A stretch of DNA of 64,000 nt from Desmodesmus armatus (GCA_007449985.2 VIIQ02000028.1:1-64000), one strand, 5' to 3'; positions 23,901 through 35,100 are shown, counted from the stretch's first letter. Numbers and translations: made by a program. Notes: generated by a model not told the origin, from the letters alone.

Positions 23901-26707
23901 CAAACACACAATGCTCATGCTGCACTGTGCACATGCTTTGATTGCTGATGTGTCACTTCTTTACACCTTGGAAACTTCCTATCCAATCCAGCTGTCTTGC
24001 ACCTTCTATGGCCTACCTTCAGACAACACGCTTGCCCGCCCCCCTCAACACACAAAAACTATGCCCCCCCCCCCCCCCCCCCAAACACACATGAGGTTGC
24101 ACTATGTTGGTGTGCCTGATCGAATTGTTTGCATGTTGCTTGCATGTTCATTGCATGCTAGCTGTAGCCTCTATGTCAGTCATTTGTAGCCTCTATGGCA
24201 AACCCCAACACAACTTTCCTTCAACTCCACAGGTCCATGCTGGCCACAAGAACCCATTTGAATACACCGCTGTCAGCTATGCTGTAGCTACGTTGTACCC
24301 TGTATGCAGATAGGCCCACCACAGCTACCACACCCTGCTAGCGCCCATACCTTAGCGCCCCCCCCCCCAACACTACCATGTATAGTAACACTGCAACATC
24401 GCCCACAGGCAGCTACTGTTGGCAGCATTCATAGGCAGCTGCTGACGAGCTAAACCCTAAACCCTAACCCTAAGCCCTCTGGCAGCATCACACTTTGTCA
24501 GCAGGAGCACTGCCCCCATAAGAACTACTGGCAAGAGCAACTAGGGTCATTCAGTCACATCAGCGGAACCGCGACTTAATGTGAAATCTCAAGAATCAAG
24601 CATGCCCCTAAACAATTCACCTAGGACCTGCCCTGCACACTACAGTCAACCCTGACGGCCTTGCTGCGCTATCCTCTCATCCAGGCACCTGGCTGAACAC
24701 CGCATGAGCAGTGTGTGATGCAGGAGTGACGATGCCAACGGTGGGTTCACACCGAATATGAAACAGGCAGTGGAGGAGGGCGATGGTGCAGTGGCACGCC
24801 TAGCTGCTCAATGTACATGCACCATTGCACAATCACCGTTTGTGTGCAGCCTCCCACCACTGCACTGGTGGCAACTTCCCCAGGCATCATCAGGCTGCTT
24901 GCGAACACTCCACACGCCGCTGTCGTGACTTATTCTAGTTGTGCATGCTATAGGGATGTATGACTCTAGCTGTGCATGCTATAGGCATGTATGATTCTAG
25001 CTGTGCATGCTATAGGCATGTATGAACTGTAGGGGTTGATAGCCTATAGGGCTGCATCACCACACCCAGGTTGGTTGAGGTACTTGGACAGCCCGACAGG
25101 TTGGGGTGCTTCTGGTTGTGGAAGCTGTCAATGTACAGTCTGTACCATCAGACACTCCGGCTTGTGGGTTGCCCACTACAAGGTCTGAACCTTGCAGGAT
25201 TATGAAGTTGCTGAACAGTATGGGGGTTAAGATCCCGACCTCGGCACTAGCTAGCAAGCCAAGGGCAGAACCCATAGTTGCTGCCTCGGCTGCAGACGAG
25301 CTGCTGGTGCTGAGGCATCAGCAGCTGCTCTTGGGCACTTATATAAGCACAAACACCGGCTGCTGCCCCTCTGCTTGCAGCCCCCACCCCGTCCCTTCCA
25401 GCCCTGCAAACCCTATGCGCAGGAGCCTTGATGACTACCACAATGCACACAGATCGCAACTGCTATGACAGCCTGGACATTATATACATGCAATCAGTCC
25501 CCCATAGAACACCAACCGCGCCAACTGAGCAAAACCCATATATGTATCTATGTTCCATGCTGCTGGCACTACCCAGGTTGGCAGGGCCTGAGTGCTTGTG
25601 TGCTGCCTGGCAGCAGTTGTGCATCTGCAGCAGCAATGCACACCAGTGCCTACTGTACTTACTGCAAATGCCCAGGCGTCCAACACGCTGTTGTGAATAC
25701 TCTACTCTTCACACACACTCAACGTATACACCGGAGGGCAAAGTGCCGCGATACCAACCCCCAGGCTGGTTGAGGCACACACTGGTTGGGGTGTGCCTGG
25801 TTGTACAAGCTGAGCCTGAGGTGGTTTACCCTGTACAACCAGACACACTTCAGCCTGTGAAACCCCTACCACTCTCTGTGGCTTGATTGCAGTATTTTCA
25901 AGGGTTGCTGCCTCTGTCGCTGACATAAGCTGGTGGCTTTGCGGGACACCCACGTGCTACGTACATACTGCACACACACACCCTCCTCGTCTGCCCCTCT
26001 GCTTGCAACCCCAACCCCATCCCTTCCATCCCTAAAGCCACACATTCACGTGCCCTTGATGGCTGACACAATGCACACAGGTTCCAACTGCTACGACAGC
26101 CTTAAAAACATATGCATGCAATCAGTCCCAAATAGATCACCAACAGCGTCAATTGAGCGCAAACCACAGGTTATACGTTCTTTGGTGCTAGCACTATCCT
26201 TGGTGGCAGGGTCTGAGTGCTTGTGTGCTGCCTGGCAGCAGTTGTGCATGTGCAGCAGCAATGCACACCCGCACATACTGTACTCACTGCAAAGGCCTCT
26301 GCCAGCAGACTCTCCAGCGTTTCGCCCCTGGCAACCCTCTGTTTGAACTCCTGGGTCTTTGCACGCAGCTGATCATCGCTGAGGGACTGCATGTACGGCT
26401 CCAAGGCATTGATAGCATCCACACGCTCCTGGTACTGCTTGCGTGTCTTCTCTGAGGGGTCCTGCTTGAATATCTTATCAAAGAAGGCACGTGTCTGAAC
26501 AGCAGGCCGTCTGTGGCTCCTGCCAGGGCGCAGGGCTGGTGATGCGAGCGAGAGACGCTGTGGACTGTCGATGTTGGACTGCAGAGTCATAGCCTGGCGC
26601 ATGGACATGGAGGCACGAGGGGAGGTGACACATGATCGAGCAGGAGCCAATGCACGTTGCCCAGGTTGTTTGCAGGCTGTGCCTGCGAGACTGCGGTGAA
26701 CAAGCAT
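11935..26707 (-). CDS. SECA: Chloroplast protein translocase ATPase SecA, about 1023 aa, 22 exons
   Basis: SecA is the ATPase that drives unfolded proteins through the thylakoid SecY channel. Exons on minus: 26707-26288, 23388-23283, 22972-22827, 22398-22279, 21303-21130, 20870-20787, 20567-20457, 20033-19885, 19596-19551, 19152-19058, 18758-18614, 18270-18173, 17952-17861, 17345-17253, 16961-16794, 16441-16357, 16033-15926, 15634-15497, 14457-14319, 13869-13773, 13358-13171, 12204-11935. About 75 residues of Ser/Arg/Ala-rich transit-like sequence precede the core. Motifs in order: [21 protein letters not shown] (Walker A), [109 protein letters not shown] and a basic end RRKRAKV. The C-terminal zinc-binding Cys motif of bacterial SecA is absent, as I would expect for a plastid form. 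Exon 12 has one G too many and exon 17 one base too few relative to the conserved frame. Intron 1 is 2.9 kb. Confidence 0.95.
13003..13165 (-). repeat. G-rich (minus) minisatellite in the last SecA intron
   Basis: On plus this is almost pure C with interspersed GTACC and TTCGCC, repeating roughly every 15-35 bp. On the SecA sense strand it is GGGGGGTAC-type repeats starting directly after the exon 21 donor. Strong G-quadruplex potential on the transcript is inferred from the G runs. The plus-strand proline-rich open frame here is an artefact of composition. Confidence 0.75.
13465..13512 (-). repeat. Partial copy of SecA exon 21 acceptor edge
   Basis: This intronic block matches 13322-13369 at all but two of 48 positions. 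The original spans the first 37 nt of exon 21 plus the 3' splice site. The copy lies upstream in the sense direction and keeps an AG immediately before the exon-like part. Confidence 0.85.
14580..14760 (-). repeat. Diverged tandem copy of SecA exon 19 acceptor edge and intron
   Basis: The first 39 nt (14580-14618) match 14425-14464. The translated copy reads [10 protein letters not shown] against [11 protein letters not shown] in the exon. Similarity continues further into the intron (14500-14577 against roughly 14660-14760), so the duplicated unit is about 155 bp. The copy has lost one base of the exon part. Confidence 0.75.
15358..15403. repeat. (ACCC)n tetranucleotide microsatellite
   Basis: Roughly eleven tandem ACCC units in the SecA intron between exons 18 and 19, flanked on both sides by long C runs. 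Confidence 0.9.
15703..15732 (-). repeat. Partial copy of SecA exon 18 acceptor edge
   Basis: Thirty bases match 15604-15633 with two differences. They correspond to the first codons of exon 18 ([10 protein letters not shown] region). The CCCTGAAG acceptor part is not conserved in the copy. Confidence 0.7.
21346..21400 (-). repeat. Copy of SecA exon 5 acceptor edge with intact 3' splice site
   Basis: On minus it reads TACAG then codons for [12 protein letters not shown], against [12 protein letters not shown] at the start of exon 5 (21303 downward). The copy lies about 97 nt upstream of the real acceptor in the sense direction. It keeps a polypyrimidine-AG and still looks spliceable. Confidence 0.8.
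21982..22016 (-). repeat. Copy of SecA exon 4 donor edge with broken donor
   Basis: Minus-strand translation reads [12 protein letters not shown] against [12 protein letters not shown] at the end of exon 4 (22279-22330). The donor GGG/GTGAGG has become GGG/ATGAGT, so the GT is lost. It sits inside intron 4. Confidence 0.8.
22657..22697 (-). repeat. Copy of SecA exon 3 donor edge
   Basis: It aligns with 22822-22864, the end of exon 3 ([11 protein letters not shown]) plus GTGG of the donor. Identity is about 75-80 percent. The GTGG donor-like sequence survives in the copy, but the reading frame is not maintained. Confidence 0.6.
24450..24478. repeat. Interstitial telomere-like repeat
   Basis: Reads CTAAACCCTAAACCCTAACC followed by CTAAGCCCT, about four units of the CCCTAAA (TTTAGGG) plant-type telomere motif, one imperfect. 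It lies in SecA intron 1. Confidence 0.7.
24931..25022. repeat. 31-bp tandem repeat, three copies
   Basis: Three tandem units of about 31 bp, each containing TAGCTGTGCATGCTATAG with few differences, in SecA intron 1. The third unit degrades into CTGTAGGGG. Confidence 0.85.
25060..26310 (-). repeat. About 640-bp tandem duplication in SecA intron 1 reaching exon 1
   Basis: Block 1 (about 25060-25700) and block 2 (about 25755-26310) share in the same order a GGTTGGTTGAGG region, CTGCCCCTCTGCTTGCA, ATGCACACAG, TGCAATCAGTCCC and GTGTGCTGCCTGGCAGCAGT. Block 2 ends on the real exon 1 donor (AEAFA/GTGAGT). Block 1 ends on a copy that reads AWAFA/GTAAGT. The second donor is therefore duplicated about 630 bp into the intron. 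Confidence 0.8.
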
Positions 26708-27149
26708 GGTCAAGCGATGGCCAGTGGCTGTAGTCTGGTTGATAGACACAGCTCTGGCTCAGCTGAGAGTCGCAGTAACCTGGAAACAAACAATGGGAGC
26801 TATCGTGGCTGCCTGATCTTGCAGGGCGGATGGAGAGTCCAAGGGTGAGTAATGGCTGTTCAGCTTCTGCTCTGAAAGGGGGCTTGATATATGATGATAC
26901 GTCACCTAACCAGCAGCCACAAGATCAAACACTAGTCTGGTGTATATCAGCTTCGTTTGGGTCCAGCTCAGACACTGTTTCTGCCATACTGCTCAGCATC
27001 AGGTTGAAGCTTCAGCTGCTTGTGGCTGTTTTCTGGCTGTCTTCACAACCCCACAGTATTAGAAGCCATTGAGTTAAATTACGATCTGAAGGCCAGACCA
27101 TCACCACTGTGGCAGCAGCTGGAGGCAGCCGTTCCACAGCAGCAACGTG
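26708..27149. promoter_or_regulatory. Divergent SecA/RPC4 promoter region
   Basis: Only 442 bp separate the two head-to-head start codons, so both 5' UTRs and promoters must lie here or overlap. No clear TATA element or other known box was recognised. Shared regulation is inference from geometry only. Confidence 0.55.
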
Positions 27150-30100
27150 ATGGCAGATGAAGGCAAGCCCCCAGCAGGAAGGGGCTCGGGCCCTGGACGA
27201 GGTGGCCAGCGCAAGGTGGGACATAACGTTGCTTTGCTGTATTTCCGCCATGGGACAAGTCACATGCATAAAAAAACATGCCAGCAGTACAGCAGCAGCA
27301 CAGCCAAGCAGCGTCTGCTGCCAACCTGGAACTGTGGTGCCGGCTGTGTTCAGTAACAGCAGTTGTGCATCAGCAAAGCAACACAGAAGACAACTCCGTT
27401 CATCCTCGCGTCAGCCACCAACTGTAGCAGCCTGAGCAGCAGGACAGAGCCCCTCACACCTTCAGCACACCAGCAGCTGGTGTGCTGAAAGCAAACTTCT
27501 CAGCACAGTCACCTCCTGGCCGCCAACCCAGCAAGCTCCATCATCATTCTCTTCACTAACCTCGTGACTTCTCAACTCCTCGCGAAGTCACGTCACACAC
27601 CTCTTCTATTCCTGCTACCACCCATCCCACCCCAACCTCTGTACTAGCGCATGCAGCCAGTTTCTTGGCCCCCAACCCATCTAGCAACCCACTCATAAGT
27701 AACCCCCCATTGTTGCTGTCCCTGACACTTTCGCTACCGCCACTGCTGTTGCTGTTGCTGCTGTGTTCAGGCCAAGTTTGCCCCCACCGTCCCCAGCCAA
27801 CGGCGCAGGAAGGCCGATGATGGTGCAGCAGGCAGCGGTGCAGCAGCACCATCAGCAGCGGAGGCAGCAGCAGCAAACGAGGCTTTCCAGGACCTCATCC
27901 GCGCAGCACAGAGCGAGTCAAAATGGCAGCGGGGCAGGGGCAGGGGCTACGGGCGAGGCAGGGGGCAGGAGCAGCCACCACGGTGAGTGAGGGAGGCAGG
28001 GAGGGAGTGAGTGAGTGAGTGAAGAAGGGAGTGAGTGAGTGGCAGCAGCAGCGTTGGCAGGACCAGCGACAGCAGCGGGAATGGTAGCAGCCGTGGTGGC
28101 ATGGTAGAGAGTGATGCAGCTGGTGTACAGGTTGGCTTGGAGGGTCCCAGAGCTGGGCAGGAATGCAAGAAATGTCTTGTTGCAGCAAGGAATTGAGCTG
28201 CAGGAGCGATGGCAGCAGCGGTGGCAGTAGCAGGAGTTGGTGTGGTGTTTGATTGGAGCCTGGCTAGAGGGCTGGCTGACTGGCAGCAGCGGTGGCAGCG
28301 GTGGCAGCAGCAGTATCACACATCAGACCGCCTCTTGGTTTGGCAATGGAGTGAGGCAGAGCCTCAGCATTAGCTTCAGATCCAAAATCAAATCTCGACA
28401 CTGTTGACACCCGTTTCGCCGTGTGCACCCTTCCTCTCTTCACCAGGTGATGTTTGGTGGTGATGGCAATGACATGCGGCGCACAGCAGCACATGTTCCC
28501 CAGCCCCGCGCAGCACCCAAGGGGCCACCCAAGGGCGAGGCCAAGGGGGGAATCAAGGGGGAGCCAGGCAGGTGAGAACAGGTTTTTTTGGGGGGGGGGG
28601 GGGCTGGTGCATCTACAATAGCAGGGCGTGCAGGCCAGCCACACAAGGGCAAGGTGGAGGGGGGTAAAGGGACTGGCAGGCTCCTGCTAAGAAAGGGGCG
28701 GGTGAGGGGGGAGAAGGGGCTGGTGCATCAACAATGGACGTGCATGCTAGCAGCACTCAAGGGCCAGGGCAAAGGGGAGTCAAGGGGCCGGGCACGCGCG
28801 CGGCGGGGGGTGGGGGGGGGGGGAGAGGAGGCTGGTGAGCAGCAGGCAGGGCTGGGCTGAGCTTGGCTGGGCTGGGCTGGCGGTCTACTGGGCTCAACAG
28901 CAGCAACGCAAAACCACCTTGCGGCCCATTGCTACACCTCGCTGCCGGTCACCCAGGCCTCTAACTCCATCAGTAGAGCATGCAGAGCATACCATAGTGC
29001 ATGTAGCTCCATGTGACACCGATGGGCCATCAGTATCACAAAGCCTTCAGCACCCAACGCCCCCCTCCTCTCTCTGACACTGCGCCTCAGTATCCAACCC
29101 CTGCTGTCGCTGTCCCCGTTTCTGCCGCTGCTATCGCTGTCCCCCATTGCTGCTGCCGCAGCAGCAGCAGCGGTCGCCGGCGGCTCAAGCCCAAGGTCGA
29201 CGGTGCTGCCGGTGACGGCGGCTACGGCAGCTTTGAGGACGCGGGTGACGACAGCGGCAGCGATGGTGGTCAGCAGGACATCGCCAGTCTGTTTGATTAT
29301 GAGCTGTACTTCCCCAACACGCTGCCGCTGTCGCTGCACCACCCCTGTGATGAGGAGGCGGATGCAGCGGCTGATGCTGCGGTGATGAGACAGGGCCTGC
29401 CTGAGGAGCTGGCGCTGAAGCAGGTGGGGAAGGGGAGGGGGGCGCCGGCGGGGGGGGGGCGTTTGAGGGAAAAGGTTCGGGGCGAGGGGTGAACAGGATA
29501 TGCGACAGAGGGTCTGGGGTTTTTTTTTGGGGGGGGGGTATGGCTAAGAGCGGGGGCTCTGCACCACCCTGTGATGAGGAGGCGGATGCGGCGGCTGATG
29601 CTGCGGTGATGAGACAGGGCCTGCCTGAGGAGCTGGCGCTGAAGCAGGTGTGTGTCGACAGAGAGAGTGCTTGGATACATGCAAGCTCACTAAGACTGTC
29701 CTACTAGATAGGCAAGCAACAGTGACGTAATCGCTCAGTATTGAGCAAGGCGCCGGTGGCAGGTGGAGACACTAGACATCATCAACCTGCAGGAAAAAGT
29801 GTGTGTAACAAGGAAAGTGTTCACCCGGTTGGGGGTTGTGGCGCCCTCGACAGTCAATCAATGTGTGTGTGGAAGGGGGGGGGGTGAAAGAAAGAGGGGG
29901 GTGGATGAGAGGGGGCTACGGGGGGCATTGAGGGCAGGGTTTGATTGAGGATCTGGCGCTCAAACAGGTGGGTGCAGAGGCTGAGGTGGGGTGTGTGGGG
30001 GTGGCGCGCTGGGGGGTGGGGGAAGGGGGGGGGGTTGACAAGAGGAGTGGGGTGGATGCAAGGGGGGTTGAGGGGGGCGAGGGCTTGCCTGAGGAGCTGG

Positions 30101-32133
30101 CGCTCAAGCAGGTGGGTGCAGAGGTGGTGAGGCGGTGCCCTAGGGCAGGGGTGGAAGAGCAGTTGGGGTGGATGCGAGGGGGGCTCTGTGGGGGCAGGCC
30201 TTTCAGAGGAGGACTGGCGCAGGTGGGTGCAGAGGCTGAGGTATGGGGGAAGTGAGTTAAAGGAGGAGTGGGTTGGATGCCAGGGGAGTCCTGGGGGGAG
30301 GGGGGGCTTGAGGGAGGACCTGCCAGAGTAGTGGCGTTCAAAGAGGTGGGTGGAGTGGGCGAGCGCGGGGTGGGTGGGGGGGGGGCAGGAGAAGTGCAGT
30401 GAATGCGAGGGGGGTCCCGGGGGGGGGGGGGGCGAGGCAGGGCCTGCCTGAGGAGCTGGCGCTTTGAAAAGTGGTGAGGAAATCGTTAGGCAGGGGGGGA
30501 AAGGGACACAGACACCCCCCCCCCTCAACGTCCTGCCACCACACCAACAGGATGACCCTGAGGGTGCTGCCGCGCGTCAGCTGAGCATCAGTGACCTGTC
30601 AACATAGCATTGTACTGACACCCCCCCCCTTGGTGCCTCCCCTTCCCCCCCCCAAACAAAACTGGCTGCCACCAACAGGATGACCACGAGGGTGCTGCCG
30701 CGCGTCAGCTGGGCCTCAGTGACCTGTCCACAGCAGCAGACACCCTCTACCTCTTCCAGCTGCCCTCCATCCTACCCCTGGGAGTGACACCAGACAGCAG
30801 CCGCACCAAGCAAGCAGCAGCAGCAGCAGCAGCCGCTGGCAGCAGTCACCAGCCGCAGCCGCTGCGGGCAGCAGCACCGCGGGAGTTGCCCAGTGGCAGC
30901 AACGGCAAGCTGCTGGTGTTCAAGTCTGGCCGGGTGAAGCTGCAGGTGGGTTGTTAGGGTGTAGGGTCCAGGGTTGGGTGTGATCTTCTAGGATTTTGAA
31001 GGTTATGAAGTTGTGCACGTATTGCTGTGAGGGCAAGTAGTGCTTGATGGGGCTGTGCTGGAAAGCAGGCTTGTGTGTGTTTGTGTGTTTGGCAGCAGGC
31101 AGCAGACGTGCCAGCCGAGATGAGAGTGGTGGGGCACACTGACACAAGGCCGTCGAGATTGTGGGGCATGGGGAGCGTCTTGTAGTCAATGTCGCCAGGG
31201 GACGTGTGACAGGAGGCCAAACACACCTGAAAACGATTACCTATCCCTGGCAAAGCAACCCATTTGAGGGGATACTGAGTGGAAAGTCAAGTTTCTGCGG
31301 GTGGCTGAGGCCCTGTGCTTGCTTCCCTCTTGTCGCCTGTGCAGGTTGGGGGCTGCCTGCTGGACGTGACAGCCGGCATGCCGTGTGTCAGCCGGCAGGA
31401 CGTAGCAGCAGTCAACAAGTCCACCGGTCACCTCATCCAGCTAGGCCCGGTGACACAGCGAGCAGTAGTGTCACCGGACGTGTGGCAGCTGATGGCGGAT
31501 CAGGAGGTGCCTGAATTCAGGCGGGACCTGCACGGAGGGGGGGCGCCTGTCACCAACGGCTTTGGGCGGGGCGATGGGATGGATATCGATGGGGGGGATG
31601 ATGATATGTTGGAAGATGGGGAGGGCGTGGAGTTTGTACCGGGGGTGCGGGTGCGGGCGCGGAGGAAGCCTGCGCAGGTGGTACTAGGGAGTGAGGAGGG
31701 GAGTGAGGAGGGGGTTGGGGAGCAGCAGCGGGGTGTGAAGGCAGAGCCAGGGCAGCAGCAGGGGGAGCAGGATATGGATGGCAGCAGCGAGGGTGACGGC
31801 TCTCCGTCACCCGAGGCAGCGGAAGCAGCAGCGAGTGACGCCGTAAAGCAGCAGGAACAGGAGCAGCAACAGCAAGCGCAAGCAGCAGCAGCGGCAGCAG
31901 TACCTCCCAAGCAGCCGGTACAGCAGCAGCAGCAGCCACTCGGGTGGCTAGACCTGCCTCCTGCTCCTACTGCACGGGGGGTGGCAGGGCGGGGGCGGGG
32001 TAAGTTTAGGCCCAGCACGCGCAGCCCCTCCCCTGCTGCGGCAGGGATGCCTCCCCTGGGTGGTGGGGCTGCTGCTGCTGCTGCAGGTGGGGGAGTGAAG
32101 ACAGAAGGGGATGCAATGGATGTGGACAGCTAG
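27150..32133 (+). CDS. RPC4: DNA-directed RNA polymerase III subunit RPC4 (RPC53/POLR3D)
   Basis: RPC4 pairs with RPC5 in the Pol III TFIIF-like subcomplex, used in initiation and termination at tRNA and 5S genes in the nucleus. Exons: 27150-27215, 27771-27982, 28447-28571, 29162-29423, 30679-30945, 31345-32133. The N-terminal AKFAPTVPSQRRK followed by an RG-rich stretch (RGRGRGYGRGRG) is typical of the family. The conserved C-terminal domain is GKLLVFKSGRVKLQ / VGGCLLDVTAGMPCVSRQDV, with TQRAVVSPDVWQLM. A roughly 200-residue acidic then Gln/Ala-rich tail follows, ending DAMDVDS; this is longer than the usual end of the family. Exons 3-6 join in phase. The exon 2 to exon 3 junction does not: exon 2 ends with two codon bases and exon 3 needs zero, so a small exon or a one-base error is missing. 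ATG 27150 is the first in-frame Met. Confidence 0.88.
29562..30480 (+). repeat. Series of about six diverged copies of the RPC4 exon 4 donor edge
   Basis: 29562-29655 is nearly identical to 29335-29428, the last 89 nt of exon 4 plus GTG of the donor. Further degraded copies end near 29970, 30112, 30220, 30343 and 30475. Each carries a form of GAGGAGCTGGCGCT followed by a GTGGGTGCAGAGG-type donor. Spacing is about 110-310 bp. Confidence 0.85.
30543..30610 (+). repeat. Copy of RPC4 exon 5 acceptor edge
   Basis: The block ACCAACAGGATGACC onward matches 30671-30741, the real 3' splice site and first 60 nt of exon 5, with a handful of differences. The copy has in-frame stops (CAGCTGAGC to CTGTCAACATAG region) but keeps the CAACAG acceptor. 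Confidence 0.85.
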
Positions 32134-35100
32134 CAGCAGCTGCTGCTTGTTTGTGTGTGTCAGGTTTTTCTGGTATGTGGTGGTTTTGGCATTGGTTTTG
32201 TGCAGAGCCATTTGCTTTGCACACATTTGTGTGCTTGTGATTCTGTGTCTGTGCAGCAAGCTTGGGGTGATGATCCCCATGTTGCAGTGTCAGCATGGCA
32301 TGGCGCGACACAGCAGATAATGAGGCCCAGTCAGCACATGGTTTGTTGTGGGGCAGCTGATTTTGTCAAGTCAGCAGCATGTTTGTCCACTGGGAATGGT
32401 TGCTTTGTCACGCATTGCGCACACGCTGTGACATGCTCCAATGACTGTATGTGCAAAGGTGCTTCGTGTAGAGCAAGGGTTTGAAATTTGCTGCAAATGT
32501 CAAATGTTGCGACTTGCTCGGGGGGCAGCTAGCTACCATCAACGAAAGTTACAGCTTTGGCTATCACACTCAATAGAGTACACCCTCCATTCACTGCTCT
32601 TACGCAAATCGCAGAACAAACCCGAGGGACCACAGCAAGCAGGATCAAACCAGACACTAGCATGCAATGGTGGTGGCAGCATTCACTTGTCTAGCTCTTG
32701 CACAGTCACAGGTATCGTGGAGCTGCAAGTGATGTACACCACTGAGGTTGGCATCACATACCGGCCTTTCATGGGACACTCTTCTATGTGTAAAACAACC
32801 AACAGTTGCCACATCATGATGTCACATCATCATGACGGTCACAATCAACCAGAGACAAACACCGCTTATAAGGTTGGCAATCAGCCCCCAAATCCTCGAT
32901 GTACTGCCTCAGCAACACGACGGCACCAGATCTCATCCAGACCAAGACATGAGAAGTGCTGTTGGCAGGCAACAGTGCCCCAGCGTTGTGCACACTCCTC
33001 GGCTTCCTCACACTTCTCTTGTACTTCAGCCAGGTTCAACATGCAGACAGCAGCTGTGGTGCAGATGCAACACAGCAAAATACAGACTCATGTCTGCTGC
33101 AACTGCCGCTGCAGCGGTTTACCAACTGCTTGGAGCTGCTTTTGGAACCGAAACCACACCACACCAACCACACCAGCGCGCACCAACAAGAGCAGAGGCG
33201 CGTTTACACGGGGCATGCAAGGTTGGTGGTGATGGCTGTTCAGTGCTGGTGGATGCCAGTGGCACTACAGGGGTGACACACCAGCAGCACTGCCAGTAAC
33301 ACTCTGGATCTAACTGCGGAGTTTGCTGTTGGAGTGGAACATGCAGTGGGAGGTAGGTTGCCTGCAGGTGCGCGGTGAGCTAGCACCTTCACCCTACGGC
33401 ACTATGAAGCAGTGGCCCACTGCTGGGCCCACAGTGGGGTGTGTCTGCTGCGTGTCACACTGGCCGACTGCACTAAGCCCCAGGGAGGGGGGGGGGGCGG
33501 CAAAACTGGCATGGCAGCAACAGCATAGCAAGCTCACAAGGTAGGGTGTAACAAAGGGGTGGTGAGGAGCTGCAGGCACATGATCATGACGTGGTTTTGC
33601 GGTTTCGCCCTTGCTGAAGGAGCTCGTCAGATGGCAGGAAGCTACCATGACCACACCCTGCAGCAGACACGCGACAGGGGGGTGACGCACAAACGCAAGC
33701 ATGCAACTTCGACGCAAGGCTAGAAGCCTTGAAAGCAGTCCTTCACGGCAGGGCCGCACTGCGGCGGCGCCTGTATCAGCACACCGCACAATGACAAATG
33801 CGCAAGCACACAATCCAGGGTTAGACTAGAAGGCCCCAAGGGGATCCCTTCGCCGAAGTAGAGACTGCTTTGCCTGCAACACCACACAGCACAACGATAC
33901 CATGATGCGCGTATGCGCCAGCACACAACCCCAGCGTTAGGCTAGATGGCCCCAAAGGGAATCCTTCACAGTACACACTGCTTTGCCTGCAACATCACAC
34001 AGCACAACGACACACGCGCAAGCACACCACTGCAGAATGAGATGAAAAGGCAAAGCTGAGACACACCTGTCTGTCATCTGGTGTGGTGTGGGCTCCAGCG
34101 CCAATGCAGCTGACAGGAGGGTCGCCCTTGTCAAGGGCAGTTGCGCAGAAACTTCCTTCCTGTTGGCAAATCAAACGAGCACATGGGTGTCATGATCGAG
34201 TAGCAACAACCAACAAAGCAGGTATCTGCGATCTATTGCTGCCGCCGCGGCAGGCCTGGCAGGCCAAGATGCAACCATGGCGCGATACTTGCCACGGCTG
34301 TGATATGGGTTCATCAGAACACTACTGAGCTGGCACACATGGCAAGCAGCACGACGCCCCTGGTGTGTCCCACAGGGTTTCAGTGTTGATGGGTGAACCA
34401 CCAATGTCCTGCTGCTGCTGCGGCTGCGGCTGCCGCAGGCGCCAGATGCAATCATGGTGCGATACATGCCGTCGCTGTGATTTGAGGTCATCGCAGAGCA
34501 GCAAACACAAAGTGTAGCAAGCATGTGCATGTTGTACCGCCCCTGTACATGTGATATGGGAACATCACAGAGCAGAGAGGCTGGTGCTGCTGCTGCTGCA
34601 GTTCTTAGATGTGGATCTCATACCGCTGTGATATGGTATATATCACAGACAGCAGAGGAACAGGAGCTGCCACACGAGCAAGCAGCAGGACGCCCCTGCA
34701 GGCGCCCCGCAGCTGGCGTGGTGGGTTTCACAGGGCATTCAGTGTTTTGGGTGGGTCCCCCACTGTCATGCTACTGCACTGATGATCAGGTACATGGTTC
34801 TTGCATCTGTGGTATGGTATTGTTCAGTGACAGCAAGGGTGGTGCTTGGTTGGTGTCCCCAACCCCCCCCCCCCCCGCCCCTGACTGAGCTGTTCGTTAT
34901 GATGGCGTGAGACATTGGAGACTGCTGAGTACAACTTTTGCTCAGGCACAAGTGTTTCTCTTGGTCTGAAACGTGCCTGGGCGTCTTCGACTGCCCAAGG
35001 TCAAAAAAAGGGTTGCTGAGCCTTAACCCCTCAGGGCCTGGGACCAGGGCCTGCACTACCAGCAGGCACCTATCAACTTGATAGTATCAAGCGCAGCAAT

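Noticed and set aside
31500..32018. 172-codon minus-strand frame
   Set aside because: Exact antisense of the RPC4 C-terminal exon; Ser/Pro/Cys low complexity.
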